Shown in pieces: positions 1-8,543 of a DNA stretch of 32,680 bases (position 1 is its first letter; each line of letters begins with the position of its first letter). Below the pieces are notes generated by a model. It did no database searches. It saw only the letters and a program-made list of their open reading frames with translations, and was not told the DNA's origin. A program made the translations under genes and the position numbers. Source of the stretch: Candidatus Pelagibacter sp. GTDB taxonomy: Bacteria; Pseudomonadota; Alphaproteobacteria; Pelagibacterales; Pelagibacteraceae. The stretch is taken from the NCBI GenBank assembly GCA_028222445.1, contig JAOISU010000005.1:1-32680 (forward strand), in the 5' to 3' direction.

Positions 1-15
1 TTATTTTTTTTATCC

Positions 16-960
16 TTACTTAGTAAAAGGAGTCCAAACTGACTTATTGTCTGCAAGCCATTTTTTTGCTGCATCTTCATGAGTCATTTTGTCAACATCA
101 ACTAAAGCTGCCATTGCACCAATGTTGCTTGTTGAAAATGTCATTTTTTTAAAGGCTGCAGCTGCAGCTGGATGAGTTTTTGGAAAATCTACATTTACAG
201 CTTTTTTCAAATAACCATCTGGAGAACCACATTTACCATCACCACCATCAACCGGTCTACAACCCGCAGAGTATGGGGGGAAGTCTATGAAGGTAAAGCC
301 AGCACCATCAGTAAAGTTTGGTGTCCAGTTAAAGATAATAGTTCCTCTTCCTTCTTTTTCAGCAGCTACTAATTCTGCCCATAGTGCGTCTGCACTTCCA
401 GCAAATTTAACTGTCCAAAGATCTCCTAAACCTAAAGCATCAATTCTTTGAGGTATCAAATCTCCATGCCAAGTTTGAGGTCCTTCTAACATTCTTCCTT
501 TTCCACCTGAGTCAGGTGTTGTAAAGTTTTTAGCACAAGCTGGATTTTTTAAAGCAGTCCAATCTGGTAGACCTGGACATAATCCTTTTTCAGCAACCCA
601 GTTTGGATATCCCATATCCTCTAGAGTTCTTGCTTCATGATCACCCCAATCAAGAATTCCACCCTTCTCTAGAGCAACTGTGAATGATTTTCCAAATGCA
701 CCTTCCCAAACTTCATGAGAAATTGTTACGTCTCCCATACGAACAGACTCATAAACTGCTTGTGAATCAGCATTAACATATTTCACATTATTTCCCATAC
801 TTTCGAAAATTCCACCAATAACATACGCCATTACAATTTGACTTGACCAGTTATGAGTTGGAATCACGATAGGCTTTTTACTATCCGCTGCATTAGATAT
901 TCCTGCAAAACTTACAACAGAAATAACAAGAGCAGATACTAATGATATTAACTTTTTCAT
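16..960 (-). CDS. Periplasmic substrate-binding protein of a betaine/TMAO-type ABC transporter (OpuAC/ProX/TmoX family)
   Basis: The 314-residue protein would capture a quaternary amine or TMAO in the periplasm and hand it to an ABC permease. Residues 1-24 form a signal peptide (basic MKK start, hydrophobic core, cleavage near SNA/AD). Tryptophans expected to build an aromatic cage for a methylated ammonium group are visible near residues 38 (HNWSS), 85 (EVWEG), 164 (QTWHG) and 212 (NWTPN). Four cysteines (128, 142, 234, 244) could form disulfides. A good ribosome site (GGGAGAG) lies about 7 bases before the ATG. The gene diverges from tdm across a 114-bp spacer, which favours TMAO as ligand, but glycine betaine or a related osmolyte is equally allowed by the family. 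The permease and ATPase genes would lie to the left, outside the window. Confidence 0.85.
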   Translation of the reverse strand: MKKLISLVSALVISVVSFAGISNAADSKKPIVIPTHNWSSQIVMAYVIGGIFESMGNNVKYVNADSQAVYESVRMGDVTISHEVWEGAFGKSFTVALEKGGILDWGDHEARTLEDMGYPNWVAEKGLCPGLPDWTALKNPACAKNFTTPDSGGKGRMLEGPQTWHGDLIPQRIDALGLGDLWTVKFAGSADALWAELVAAEKEGRGTIIFNWTPNFTDGAGFTFIDFPPYSAGCRPVDGGDGKCGSPDGYLKKAVNVDFPKTHPAAAAAFKKMTFSTSNIGAMAALVDVDKMTHEDAAKKWLADNKSVWTPFTK

Positions 961-1074
961 TTTATTCTCTCCCTAATATTAAGTTATATAAACATGTTCT
1001 CACTTATTAAATTTATAGTCAATCCCCTTTGATTATATTATGCTTAAAAAAAATAAGTAAAATTTACAGTAACA

Positions 1075-3402
1075 ATGCTACATACTAGTAACGATATAAG
1101 AAATCCTGGTTTAAGAACTTTGCCACCTGGAGTTGAGCGATACTTTGTAAAAGGTGGAGGTTTATCAATAATTGAAGTTTCACCAGAAGATAAAATAGAG
1201 ATAATAAATGAAGAGGGAAAACAAATTTGTGAAATAATTGTTTTCAATTCAAAAGGCAAGTCTGATTTATCTATTTTAAATTTAAAAGAAAATGCCAATG
1301 GTGATTTTTCTAAAAAAACTATTTTTAATGATGAAAAAATTTCAAAACTACTTAAGAAAAAAAATCTTAATTTAAACAATGCAAAATCATCAATTATTTT
1401 TAATGATGATTGTGTGATGGGTGAAAAAATAAAATTAACCTCTAAAGATAAATGCATAGTTATGATTGCTGCACCTGGTAATGCAATGAATGTTCATGAA
1501 CAAAATCCACCCACAGATTTAACAATTTTTTTAAATAAAGCTAAATTTATAGAAACAGATGAGCAATTCATTTTACCAGAACCACTTAGTGATCCAATTA
1601 TAGAACAGCTTATAAAAAGAAGAACTGCTGAAACTTATCAGGTTAAAGCTGGTGAATATATTCAAATAATTGATCCAGGTGGAAGACAATGTTCAGATTT
1701 TTTGGCTTTTGATACACAAAAGTTAAATGATGGAATTGAAAGTATCATAGATGATAAGGCAACCAGAACTTTTATGGGTGGAGCTTATCCAGGGCCAGGA
1801 TTATTTTCAAAGTTTTATGATGGTGATCATGAAGCTATGATTGAAGTTGTAAGAGATACAGTTGGTAGACACGACACTTTTAATCTTGCTTGCACATCAA
1901 AATATTATGAAGATATGGGATATATGGGGCACATAAATTGTACAGATAATTTTAATAATAAGCTTGGTAAATATGACGTCAATTCTAGAAAAGGTTGGTC
2001 GGCAATAAATCTTTTTTTTAATACAGGAATTGACGCTAACAATGTTGCATCTTTTGATGAACCTTGGTCAAGACCAGGAGATTATGTTTTATTTAGAGCT
2101 TTAAAGGATTTAACCTGCATATCATCTGCTTGTCCTTGTGATGTTGATGCTGCTAATGGGTGGAACCCTACTGATATATTTGTTAGAACTTACGGAAAGA
2201 ATAATAAGTATTCAAAAGCAATTGCATTTAGAATGAAAACAGACTCAGAACCAAAACTAACTCAAGAAACAGGTTTTCATAAAAAAACATCTGAACTAAC
2301 TAGAAATTTTGTTGAATACAAAGGTTTTTGGTTAGCAAATAATTTTACTAATTCAGGAACAATAAAAGAATATAACGCCTGTCGAGAAAGTGCGATAGCA
2401 ACAGATCTTTCTCCACTTAGAAAATTTGAAATACTTGGTCCTGATGCAGAAAATTTAATGCAATACACTTTAACAAGAAATGTTAAAAAATTATCAGTAG
2501 GTCAAATTGTCTACACTGCAATGTGTTATGAAAATGGATGTATGTTAGATGATGGTACATTGTTCAAATTTGGACAAGATAATTTTAGATGGATTGGTGG
2601 AGATGAATACAGCGGTGAGTGGTTAAAAGAACAGGCTAAAAAGAAAAATTATAAAGTTTGGATAAAATCTGCAACAGACCATATACACAATATTGCCGTT
2701 CAAGGACCTAATAGTAGAAAAATTTTAGAAAAATTTGTTTGGACGGCCCCTATCCAGCCCTCAATAACCGAACTTGAATGGTTTAGATTTAATATTGCAA
2801 GAATTGAACATGAAACAGGAACACCTATTGTAATTTCTAGAACAGGTTACACTGGGGAACTTGGTTATGAAATATGGTGTCATCCAAAAGATGCTGGTGA
2901 GGTTTGGGATAAAGTTTGGGAAGCTGGAAAAGAATTTGACATCACACCTTTAGGTTTAGAAGCTTTAGATATGGTTCGAATTGAAGCTGGACTAATATTT
3001 TATGGATATGAATTTGATGATCAAACAGATCCTTTTGAAGCTGGAATTGGTTTTACTGTTCCACTTAAAACTAAAGAAGATGATTTCATTGGCAAGGAAG
3101 AATTAATAAAAAGAAAAGCTAATCCTCAAAAAAAATTAGTAGGTTTAGAGCTTATTGGTCACGAACCAGCTGTTCATGGTGATTGTGTTCATGTTGGTAG
3201 AGCACAAATTGGAGTTATAACGAGTGGAATGTTGTCACCAAAGCTTGGTAAAAATATTGCGCTTTGTAGAATTGATGTAAAATATTCTGAAATTGGAACT
3301 GAAGTTGAGATTGGTAAATTAGATGGGCACCAAAAAAGAATTGGTGCAAAGGTTGTTGCTTTTCCTTTCTATGATCCAACAAAATCTAGAGTAAGAGCTT
3401 GA
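1075..3402 (+). CDS. tdm: Trimethylamine-N-oxide demethylase (DUF1989 + GcvT fusion)
   Basis: The known Tdm reaction splits TMAO into dimethylamine and formaldehyde, and the C-terminal folate domain can capture the formaldehyde as methylene-tetrahydrofolate. The 775 residues fit that architecture. A DUF1989-type region spans roughly residues 165-390, with GGRQCSDFLAFD (202-213), several cysteines that could bind metal (273, 289, 348, 353, 355) and SACPCD (351-356). A GcvT-like aminomethyltransferase domain spans about 430-775, with SRTGYTGELGYE (588-599), ALDMVRIEAGL (630-640) and DPFEAGIGF (652-660). Residues 20-65 look like a second, degenerate copy of the DUF1989 barrel. The ATG lacks an obvious Shine-Dalgarno sequence. 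It is first in the rightward methylamine array, and its TGA stop abuts the next gene. Assignment rests on the fusion plus context. A sarcosine/dimethylglycine dehydrogenase is unlikely because no FAD domain is present. Confidence 0.88.
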   Translation: MLHTSNDIRNPGLRTLPPGVERYFVKGGGLSIIEVSPEDKIEIINEEGKQICEIIVFNSKGKSDLSILNLKENANGDFSKKTIFNDEKISKLLKKKNLNLNNAKSSIIFNDDCVMGEKIKLTSKDKCIVMIAAPGNAMNVHEQNPPTDLTIFLNKAKFIETDEQFILPEPLSDPIIEQLIKRRTAETYQVKAGEYIQIIDPGGRQCSDFLAFDTQKLNDGIESIIDDKATRTFMGGAYPGPGLFSKFYDGDHEAMIEVVRDTVGRHDTFNLACTSKYYEDMGYMGHINCTDNFNNKLGKYDVNSRKGWSAINLFFNTGIDANNVASFDEPWSRPGDYVLFRALKDLTCISSACPCDVDAANGWNPTDIFVRTYGKNNKYSKAIAFRMKTDSEPKLTQETGFHKKTSELTRNFVEYKGFWLANNFTNSGTIKEYNACRESAIATDLSPLRKFEILGPDAENLMQYTLTRNVKKLSVGQIVYTAMCYENGCMLDDGTLFKFGQDNFRWIGGDEYSGEWLKEQAKKKNYKVWIKSATDHIHNIAVQGPNSRKILEKFVWTAPIQPSITELEWFRFNIARIEHETGTPIVISRTGYTGELGYEIWCHPKDAGEVWDKVWEAGKEFDITPLGLEALDMVRIEAGLIFYGYEFDDQTDPFEAGIGFTVPLKTKEDDFIGKEELIKRKANPQKKLVGLELIGHEPAVHGDCVHVGRAQIGVITSGMLSPKLGKNIALCRIDVKYSEIGTEVEIGKLDGHQKRIGAKVVAFPFYDPTKSRVRA

Positions 3403-3404
3403 AA

Positions 3405-3755
3405 ATGCCCAAAGATAAAAAAACTCTTTTAAGTTTTTGGGAAGACCAAATGAAACAATCTCATACATCAAGTAACTATTTTTTTAGAAAGTCTCCTTCT
3501 CATTATCATATGATGTTATTAGTTATGTCAGCTTATAAAGAACAAACAAAATTGTCTGTTGAAGAATTAAAAACAAAACTTTTTAAAACTTCTAGACCAA
3601 AATCTGCATTAATCATTACTGAAGCTTGCGAAAAAGGATTCTTTCGCCTTGAAAAAACTTCAACTGATCAGAGAATAAAAAATATAGTGCCGAGTGAGTC
3701 ATTTATTAATGAGTTTAACGAATATTTAAATACGCTTAAAAACATAAGCTATTAG
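3405..3755 (+). CDS. Small winged-helix (MarR-like) putative transcriptional regulator
   Basis: The 116-residue protein has no signal peptide or membrane segment. Its middle and C-terminal part look like a winged helix: a helix-turn-helix around LSVEELKTKLF and SRPKSALIITEACEKGFF, then a wing-like turn at STDQRIKNIVPS, as in MarR proteins, followed by a C-terminal helix. I chose the ATG at 3405, three bases after the tdm stop. A TTG at 3399 would overlap tdm and add only two residues. Tight coupling to tdm and the amine oxidoreductase downstream suggests it controls methylamine genes. That is inference: the fold call comes from pattern only and no ligand-binding residues can be named. Confidence 0.6.
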   Translation: MPKDKKTLLSFWEDQMKQSHTSSNYFFRKSPSHYHMMLLVMSAYKEQTKLSVEELKTKLFKTSRPKSALIITEACEKGFFRLEKTSTDQRIKNIVPSESFINEFNEYLNTLKNISY

Positions 3756-3857
3756 CTATTAATTTATCAAAATTACAAAGTATATATCTTTTATATATAA
3801 TTTTTAGTTCTATAAAAAATTATATTAATTACTATTACCAAAAAATAATGTTTTGAT

Positions 3858-5186
3858 ATGTCAACATTACCTACAAAAGCAAAAGTAGTTATCATTGGTG
3901 GTGGTATTCATGGATTGAGTACTGCTTGGAAACTTTCAGAAACATATAAAAATCCTGGCGACATTGTAGTCCTAGAAAAAAAAGATATTGCAGCTGGGGC
4001 AAGTGGGATTGCGTGTGGAGTTATTAGAAATAATTATTTTCAACCAGCCATGAGAGAATTAATGGCACACTCAGTTTCTGTTTGGGAAAGTGATCCAAAA
4101 GCATTTAAATATAATGCGGTAGGATATTTACAAATTTCTCCAGAAGTAATGCATGCAGATGTAGCAACAATTTACGAACAACAAAAAGCAATTGGATACG
4201 ATTCAGAATTTATTGAAGGTGAAAAAGATTGTATGAATTATATGAAGGGAATGTTTGATGACTGGCAAGCTCAAGGCATCACTTCAGTTCTTCATGAAAA
4301 AAAAGGTGGTTATGCATTTAATAAAGATTCTATCAAAGCTCTTGAAAATAAATCTACTTCAAATGGTGTTCAGGTAATGAAAGGTATTAAAGTTACAGGT
4401 TTTAAAAGAGGTAGCAATAGTAAAGCAGTTACTGGAGTTGAAACTGACAAAGGAACTATTGAGTGTGAGCAAGTAGTAGTTGGTGCTGGTCCTTGGGCTA
4501 GAGATTTTTGGAATATGTTAGAACTTCCAAAAACAGCAAATATCAAGGGTAAAGATGGCAAAATGCACGAAACTGATATGTGGACATATTGGATGCTTCA
4601 AGAAGGAGTGATTGGGGTTGAGCCCGACTTTTTAAAAATGAACAATGGAAAACAACCTCCTGTGATCCATGTTGACTCTACTGCTCCATTATATTCAGAT
4701 AAAACAAAAAAATTAATCACTGATAAAATTTGGGGAATTTATTATAAACCTGACATTGAAGGACTTGGTGTTCAAGGTGGAACGTCTCCTTACATAGTTG
4801 ATAAACATTTTGATAAAGTGAATGTAGATCCTTATGGAGTTGAATCTCCTGAATATCAAACTACAGAAGAATTCAATGATATGTGGTGTTCGGCTTTAGC
4901 GCATTGTCAAAAAAGATTTGAAGGAAAATCTGATCTTTATAGAAAAGGGCCGTCTGGTGGTCTTGGATGTATGACACCAGACTCGTTTCCAATCTTTGAT
5001 AGATTTTTAGAGAATGTATATATGATTGCTGATGCTAATCACGGTTATAAAATGATTGGTGTAGGTGAACTTGTAGCAAAAGAAATTCTTGGTACTGAGA
5101 GTGATTTATTAAAACCGTTTAGATTCAACCGTTACGAGAAAGGTGAACTTCACCCTACATCGAACAGTCCGTTCCCTTGGAGTTAA
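3858..5186 (+). CDS. FAD-dependent amine oxidoreductase, DAO superfamily (sarcosine oxidase beta / MgdA-like)
   Basis: The 442-residue flavoprotein would oxidise an N-methyl amine or amino acid. A dinucleotide-binding motif sits at the N terminus (VVIIGGGIHGLSTAWKL, residues 10-26), followed by EKKDIAAGASG. The segment GVIRNNYF resembles the IRSNY stretch of heterotetrameric sarcosine oxidase beta. The C terminus carries the usual second FAD-contact segment (ADANHGYKMIGVGELVAKEIL). In methylotrophs, N-methylglutamate dehydrogenase (MgdABCD) is built from sarcosine-oxidase-like subunits and this corresponds to its flavin subunit. The alpha, gamma and delta partners are absent here. Context between tdm and the glutamylmethylamide genes supports a role on a methylated amine, with N-methylglutamate, dimethylamine or sarcosine as candidate substrates. 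No clear Shine-Dalgarno precedes the ATG, and the upstream 102 bp are very A+T-rich. Confidence 0.75.
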   Translation: MSTLPTKAKVVIIGGGIHGLSTAWKLSETYKNPGDIVVLEKKDIAAGASGIACGVIRNNYFQPAMRELMAHSVSVWESDPKAFKYNAVGYLQISPEVMHADVATIYEQQKAIGYDSEFIEGEKDCMNYMKGMFDDWQAQGITSVLHEKKGGYAFNKDSIKALENKSTSNGVQVMKGIKVTGFKRGSNSKAVTGVETDKGTIECEQVVVGAGPWARDFWNMLELPKTANIKGKDGKMHETDMWTYWMLQEGVIGVEPDFLKMNNGKQPPVIHVDSTAPLYSDKTKKLITDKIWGIYYKPDIEGLGVQGGTSPYIVDKHFDKVNVDPYGVESPEYQTTEEFNDMWCSALAHCQKRFEGKSDLYRKGPSGGLGCMTPDSFPIFDRFLENVYMIADANHGYKMIGVGELVAKEILGTESDLLKPFRFNRYEKGELHPTSNSPFPWS

Positions 5187-5261
5187 ACTTCAAGTCTAGA
5201 CACTAATAAAAATTTCAGCTAACTTTGAATAAATTATAATTCATTGAGGGGTGAAATTAAA

Positions 5262-6731
5262 ATGACTGATCTAGATAAACACGTTAACCAACCAGGCAGA
5301 GCTAAACTAGTAAAACAAGTTAGAGCAAAAATTGATGAGCTTGGTATTGAATATATATTTTTTCAATTCATATCAGTAACGGGTAGAGTTGTTGGAAAAG
5401 GAATTCCAACAGACCATTGGGAAAGAACATGTGAAAAAGGTTTTCAATTAGTTTATGGAGCAACTGCAAACTTATTTACAGATCGTCATGGTAGATACAT
5501 AGGTTATGGACCCGAAGCAAAAGAGCTTGTAGGGATACCTGATCCGGAAACTTTTTGTCAACTTCCATGGGATAAAAAAGTAGCAAGAGTTTTTGTTACT
5601 TGTTTTAGAAATCGTGAAGAAAGAGAAAACCCAGGCGCTCATTTAACCTCTGATTGTCGTGGAAATTTAAGAATTCATGCTGAAGAATTTAAAAAAAAGC
5701 ATGGCTACCAATTAAGAGTTGGAACAGAACCAGAAATGATGTGGTTAACTAAAAATGAAGATGGGTCTCCAACAGGTAAAGGATTTTCTAAACCTTATTG
5801 CTATCACATAGATCAATTTGAATCTTTAAGGCCTGTATTTATGAAAGTTTTCGAATATGCTAGAGCAATGGGCTTTGATATGATTCAAGGTGACCATGAG
5901 GATGCACCAGGACAACTAGAATTAAACTGGATGTACGATGATGTTTTAAGAAATGCTGATAGACTATCAACTTACAGACAAATTTGTGCCCAAGTTGCTA
6001 GAGAATTTAATTTAATTGCTTGCTTTATGACAAAACCTTTTATGGGTGTGTCTGCAAGTGGTTGCCATACAAATATGTCTTTATGGACAGGTGGAAAAGA
6101 TGTTGTGAATAAATTAAGTCACAAATCTTTGCCAGGAATGGACCATGTATTTACTTATGTTGAGGGTGGAACAAATACATTCATGCCAGATACAAAAGAT
6201 GTTCAGTTACCTGGCAAGGTTGGTCTAAAAGCAATTGGTGGTGTAATGAAACACCTTGGTGCTTTAACTGCAATTGGTTCTTCAACTGTAAATTCATATA
6301 GAAGATTATGGGACACAGGTTTTTGGGCTCCTGTTTATGCTGACTGGGGATATCAAAATAGAACATGTGGATTAAGAGTTTCTGCCCCTGGAAGATTTGA
6401 ATATAGATCGGTAGACTCAATGCATAATCCTTATTTAATGGGTTCAGGATTATTAAAATCTTTTGATGACGGAATATCAAATAATATTGATCCTGGAAAA
6501 CCAGAATCTAGAAGTATGTACGAAGCTCAAGCAGCTGGTAAAGAAGTCAAAAAATTACCTTTAAGTCTTGGTGAGGCTCTTGACCGTTTAGCTGAAGACG
6601 AAGTTATCAAATCAGCTATGCCAGATGAAATGTATAAAGTGTTTCATTGGTACAAAAACGATGAGTGGGAAAGATTTTTAGGTGCAACAACTCAGTGGGA
6701 TTTAGATACTTATCTGGACTGCCTACCGTAG
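5262..6731 (+). CDS. gmaS: Gamma-glutamylmethylamide synthetase-like glutamine synthetase (GlnT/GmaS family)
   Basis: Family members ligate methylamine (or ammonia) to glutamate using ATP, giving gamma-glutamylmethylamide. The protein is 489 residues from the ATG at 5262, which has AGGGG ten bases upstream. An in-frame TTG at 5244 is less likely. Glutamine-synthetase catalytic landmarks are present: GTEPEMMW (about 154-161, metal-binding glutamates), HEDAPGQLELN (212-222), SGCHTNMSLW (266-275, the catalytic histidine region) and GRFEYRS (377-383). It is somewhat longer than the roughly 440 residues I expect for GmaS, with extra sequence around residues 285-345. Adjacent MgsABC genes, which use glutamylmethylamide or its product, favour methylamine over ammonia as substrate. 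An ordinary GlnT-type glutamine synthetase remains the alternative. Confidence 0.8.
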   Translation: MTDLDKHVNQPGRAKLVKQVRAKIDELGIEYIFFQFISVTGRVVGKGIPTDHWERTCEKGFQLVYGATANLFTDRHGRYIGYGPEAKELVGIPDPETFCQLPWDKKVARVFVTCFRNREERENPGAHLTSDCRGNLRIHAEEFKKKHGYQLRVGTEPEMMWLTKNEDGSPTGKGFSKPYCYHIDQFESLRPVFMKVFEYARAMGFDMIQGDHEDAPGQLELNWMYDDVLRNADRLSTYRQICAQVAREFNLIACFMTKPFMGVSASGCHTNMSLWTGGKDVVNKLSHKSLPGMDHVFTYVEGGTNTFMPDTKDVQLPGKVGLKAIGGVMKHLGALTAIGSSTVNSYRRLWDTGFWAPVYADWGYQNRTCGLRVSAPGRFEYRSVDSMHNPYLMGSGLLKSFDDGISNNIDPGKPESRSMYEAQAAGKEVKKLPLSLGEALDRLAEDEVIKSAMPDEMYKVFHWYKNDEWERFLGATTQWDLDTYLDCLP

Positions 6732-6756
6732 TCTTTAATTATAAAAAGGAAAATAT

Positions 6757-7701
6757 ATGTGTGGAATAGCAGGATTAATACATAGAGGTAAATCATCAAA
6801 TGTAGGAAGTGAGCTGCAGGGAATGCTTCAGGCTCTAAAACATAGGGGGGAAGACTCAACTGGTTACGCTTTATACGGTGATACAGATGGTAAAAATTTT
6901 ATCATGCGCTTTAAAGTTGGAGAAAATGTTGGGGAAGGAAGCTCATCAATAATGGAAGAAACTTCAGTTTATGATGAAAGAAAAAAAATTGTTGATCAAT
7001 ATCTTTCTGAGATGGGTGCAAAAATTCTTAAGGAAGAAAGGATTTTACCTTACTCTTTAAGATATGAACTTGATTATAGCGCAAAAGATTTACTTTCATT
7101 TTCACAAAAAATTGAAAGTATTCCAGGTGTGGAAATACTTTCTATGGGAAAATCATTAGAAGTGATTAAAGATTTAGGTAATGCTAAAATGGTTTGTGAT
7201 AGATATAATTTAGATAAAGTGGTTGGAACTCATGCAATTGGTCACGCAAGAATGGCAACGGAGTCTGGTGTTGATATTAAATCAGCACATCCTTTCTGGG
7301 GTTATCCCTTTAGTGATGTATCCGTGGTTCATAACGGACAATTAACTAATTACTGGAATAATAGAAGACTGTTAGAAAATAAAGGTATGAGATTTATGTC
7401 TGAATGTGACTCAGAATTAATTGCCGTTTATATTGCTCAAAAGATGAGAGAAGGAGCAAGTCTTGAAGAAGGTATGAGGGACTCTTTAACAGGTCTTGAT
7501 GGAGTATTCACTTATTTTGTTGCAACAAAAGACTCGTTAGGAATGGCAAAAGACACTATGGCTGCAAAACCTTTGGTTCTTTATGAGTCAGATGATTTAG
7601 TTGCAATGGGTTCAGAGGAAATAGCGATCAGATCAGTTCTTCCACAAGAAATTGATACATATGATCCATTTGATGGAGAGGTAAAAGTATGGCAAATCTA
7701 A
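6757..7701 (+). CDS. mgsA: N-methylglutamate synthase subunit A, class II glutamine amidotransferase (GltB1-like)
   Basis: This subunit would release the amine from a glutamyl amide so that the flavin subunit can form (N-methyl)glutamate. The 314 residues begin MCGIAG, exposing the N-terminal nucleophile Cys2 of class II amidotransferases after Met removal. Other Ntn-amidotransferase landmarks are HARMATES (163-170), HNGQLTNY (192-199) and ECDSE (216-220). A Shine-Dalgarno sequence (AAGGA) precedes the ATG. An insertion at about residues 50-150 is not part of the catalytic core. The 3' end overlaps the next gene by 13 bases, so the three subunits are co-translated. It corresponds to the amidotransferase domain of large glutamate synthase split into a separate gene, as in GlxB/MgsA. 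Confidence 0.85.
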   Translation: MCGIAGLIHRGKSSNVGSELQGMLQALKHRGEDSTGYALYGDTDGKNFIMRFKVGENVGEGSSSIMEETSVYDERKKIVDQYLSEMGAKILKEERILPYSLRYELDYSAKDLLSFSQKIESIPGVEILSMGKSLEVIKDLGNAKMVCDRYNLDKVVGTHAIGHARMATESGVDIKSAHPFWGYPFSDVSVVHNGQLTNYWNNRRLLENKGMRFMSECDSELIAVYIAQKMREGASLEEGMRDSLTGLDGVFTYFVATKDSLGMAKDTMAAKPLVLYESDDLVAMGSEEIAIRSVLPQEIDTYDPFDGEVKVWQI

Positions 7702-8543
7702 AAACAACCGAGAAAAAATCAAAAGCCCAATCAATGGGTATGCACACAGAAGTTTTAACAGGAAGAACTCAACAAAAGTTTTTTAATCCTGATGAAGCAG
7801 AAAACTTTTATTACTTTGGCACATATGATGTTGATTTTAATAAAAGAACTGAGCTTGATGTTAAAGATATGACTGCTCCAGACGCAAATAAAGAAATAGA
7901 TAATTTAATGAGCCAAGGCTATGGAACAATTGTTATAAAAAATCCTCAAGGAAAACACAGTTTAGGTGTTGGGATTCTAAATAAATTAAACTTAATTTTT
8001 GAAGGAAGCTTGGGTTATTTTGGTATGGGTTCATGCGATGGTCCAACTGTTAGAATTAACGGTAGAGTTGGTTGGTCTTGTGCTGAAAATTTAATGGCTG
8101 GTAAAGTAGTTATTGAAAAAAATGCAGGATCTTGTTTCGGCGCTGCTATTAGAGGTGGAGATTTAATTTGTAAAGGTAGTGTTGGTGCTAGAACTGGTAT
8201 TGATATGAAAGGTGGAACTATCATTATTGGTGGTGATGCTGGTGCATTTACAGGTTTCATGATGCAAAGAGGGAGAATAATTATTCTTGGAGATGTTGGA
8301 ATAAATTTAGGTGACTCTATGTATGATGGTACAATTTTTATTGGTGGCAGTATTGGATCTTATGGAAGTGATGCAGTTGACGCTGAACTTACTAAGAGTG
8401 ATCAAGACTGGTTAAGAAGAAAATTAAAAGTTGCAGAAATCGGTGAAAATTTTGATGTAAGTAAAATGAAAAAAATTGTAGCTGGTAAAAAATTATGGAA
8501 CTACGATAATTTAGAACCTACTGAGAAGAAAGGAGCAATTTAA
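7689..8543 (+). CDS. mgsB: N-methylglutamate synthase subunit B, GXGXG beta-helix domain (GltB3-like)
   Basis: The 284-residue protein corresponds to the C-terminal GXGXG structural domain of glutamate synthase large subunit, also seen in formylmethanofuran dehydrogenase FwdC. Between about residues 95 and 240 it shows glycine-rich beta-helix repeats such as NAGSCFGAAIRGG, VGARTGIDMKGG, AGAFTGFMMQRG and VGINLGDSMYDG, each about 19 residues long. It has no catalytic residues of its own in the family and is thought to link the amidotransferase and FMN subunits. It overlaps mgsA by 13 bases, and its TAA stop shares one base with the mgsC ATG (TAATG). The N-terminal 30 residues are polar and lysine-containing. 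Confidence 0.85.
   Translation: MANLKTTEKKSKAQSMGMHTEVLTGRTQQKFFNPDEAENFYYFGTYDVDFNKRTELDVKDMTAPDANKEIDNLMSQGYGTIVIKNPQGKHSLGVGILNKLNLIFEGSLGYFGMGSCDGPTVRINGRVGWSCAENLMAGKVVIEKNAGSCFGAAIRGGDLICKGSVGARTGIDMKGGTIIIGGDAGAFTGFMMQRGRIIILGDVGINLGDSMYDGTIFIGGSIGSYGSDAVDAELTKSDQDWLRRKLKVAEIGENFDVSKMKKIVAGKKLWNYDNLEPTEKKGAI

Noticed and set aside
961..1074. Riboswitch (for example the SAR11 glycine type) in the tdm divergent spacer
   Set aside because: No paired helices of the expected kind were seen in the 114 bp, which are mostly A+T runs.
1044..1457. Minus-strand open frame opposite the start of tdm
   Set aside because: It lies antisense to clear Tdm coding sequence, has low-complexity composition and no recognisable domain or ribosome site.
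5244..5261. TTG start for the glutamine-synthetase-like gene
   Set aside because: The AGGGG at 5247-5251 is correctly placed for the ATG at 5262 and would lie inside the longer version.
6181..6480. Minus-strand 99-residue frame inside gmaS
   Set aside because: It is antisense to conserved glutamine-synthetase motifs and its sequence looks like a frame shadow.
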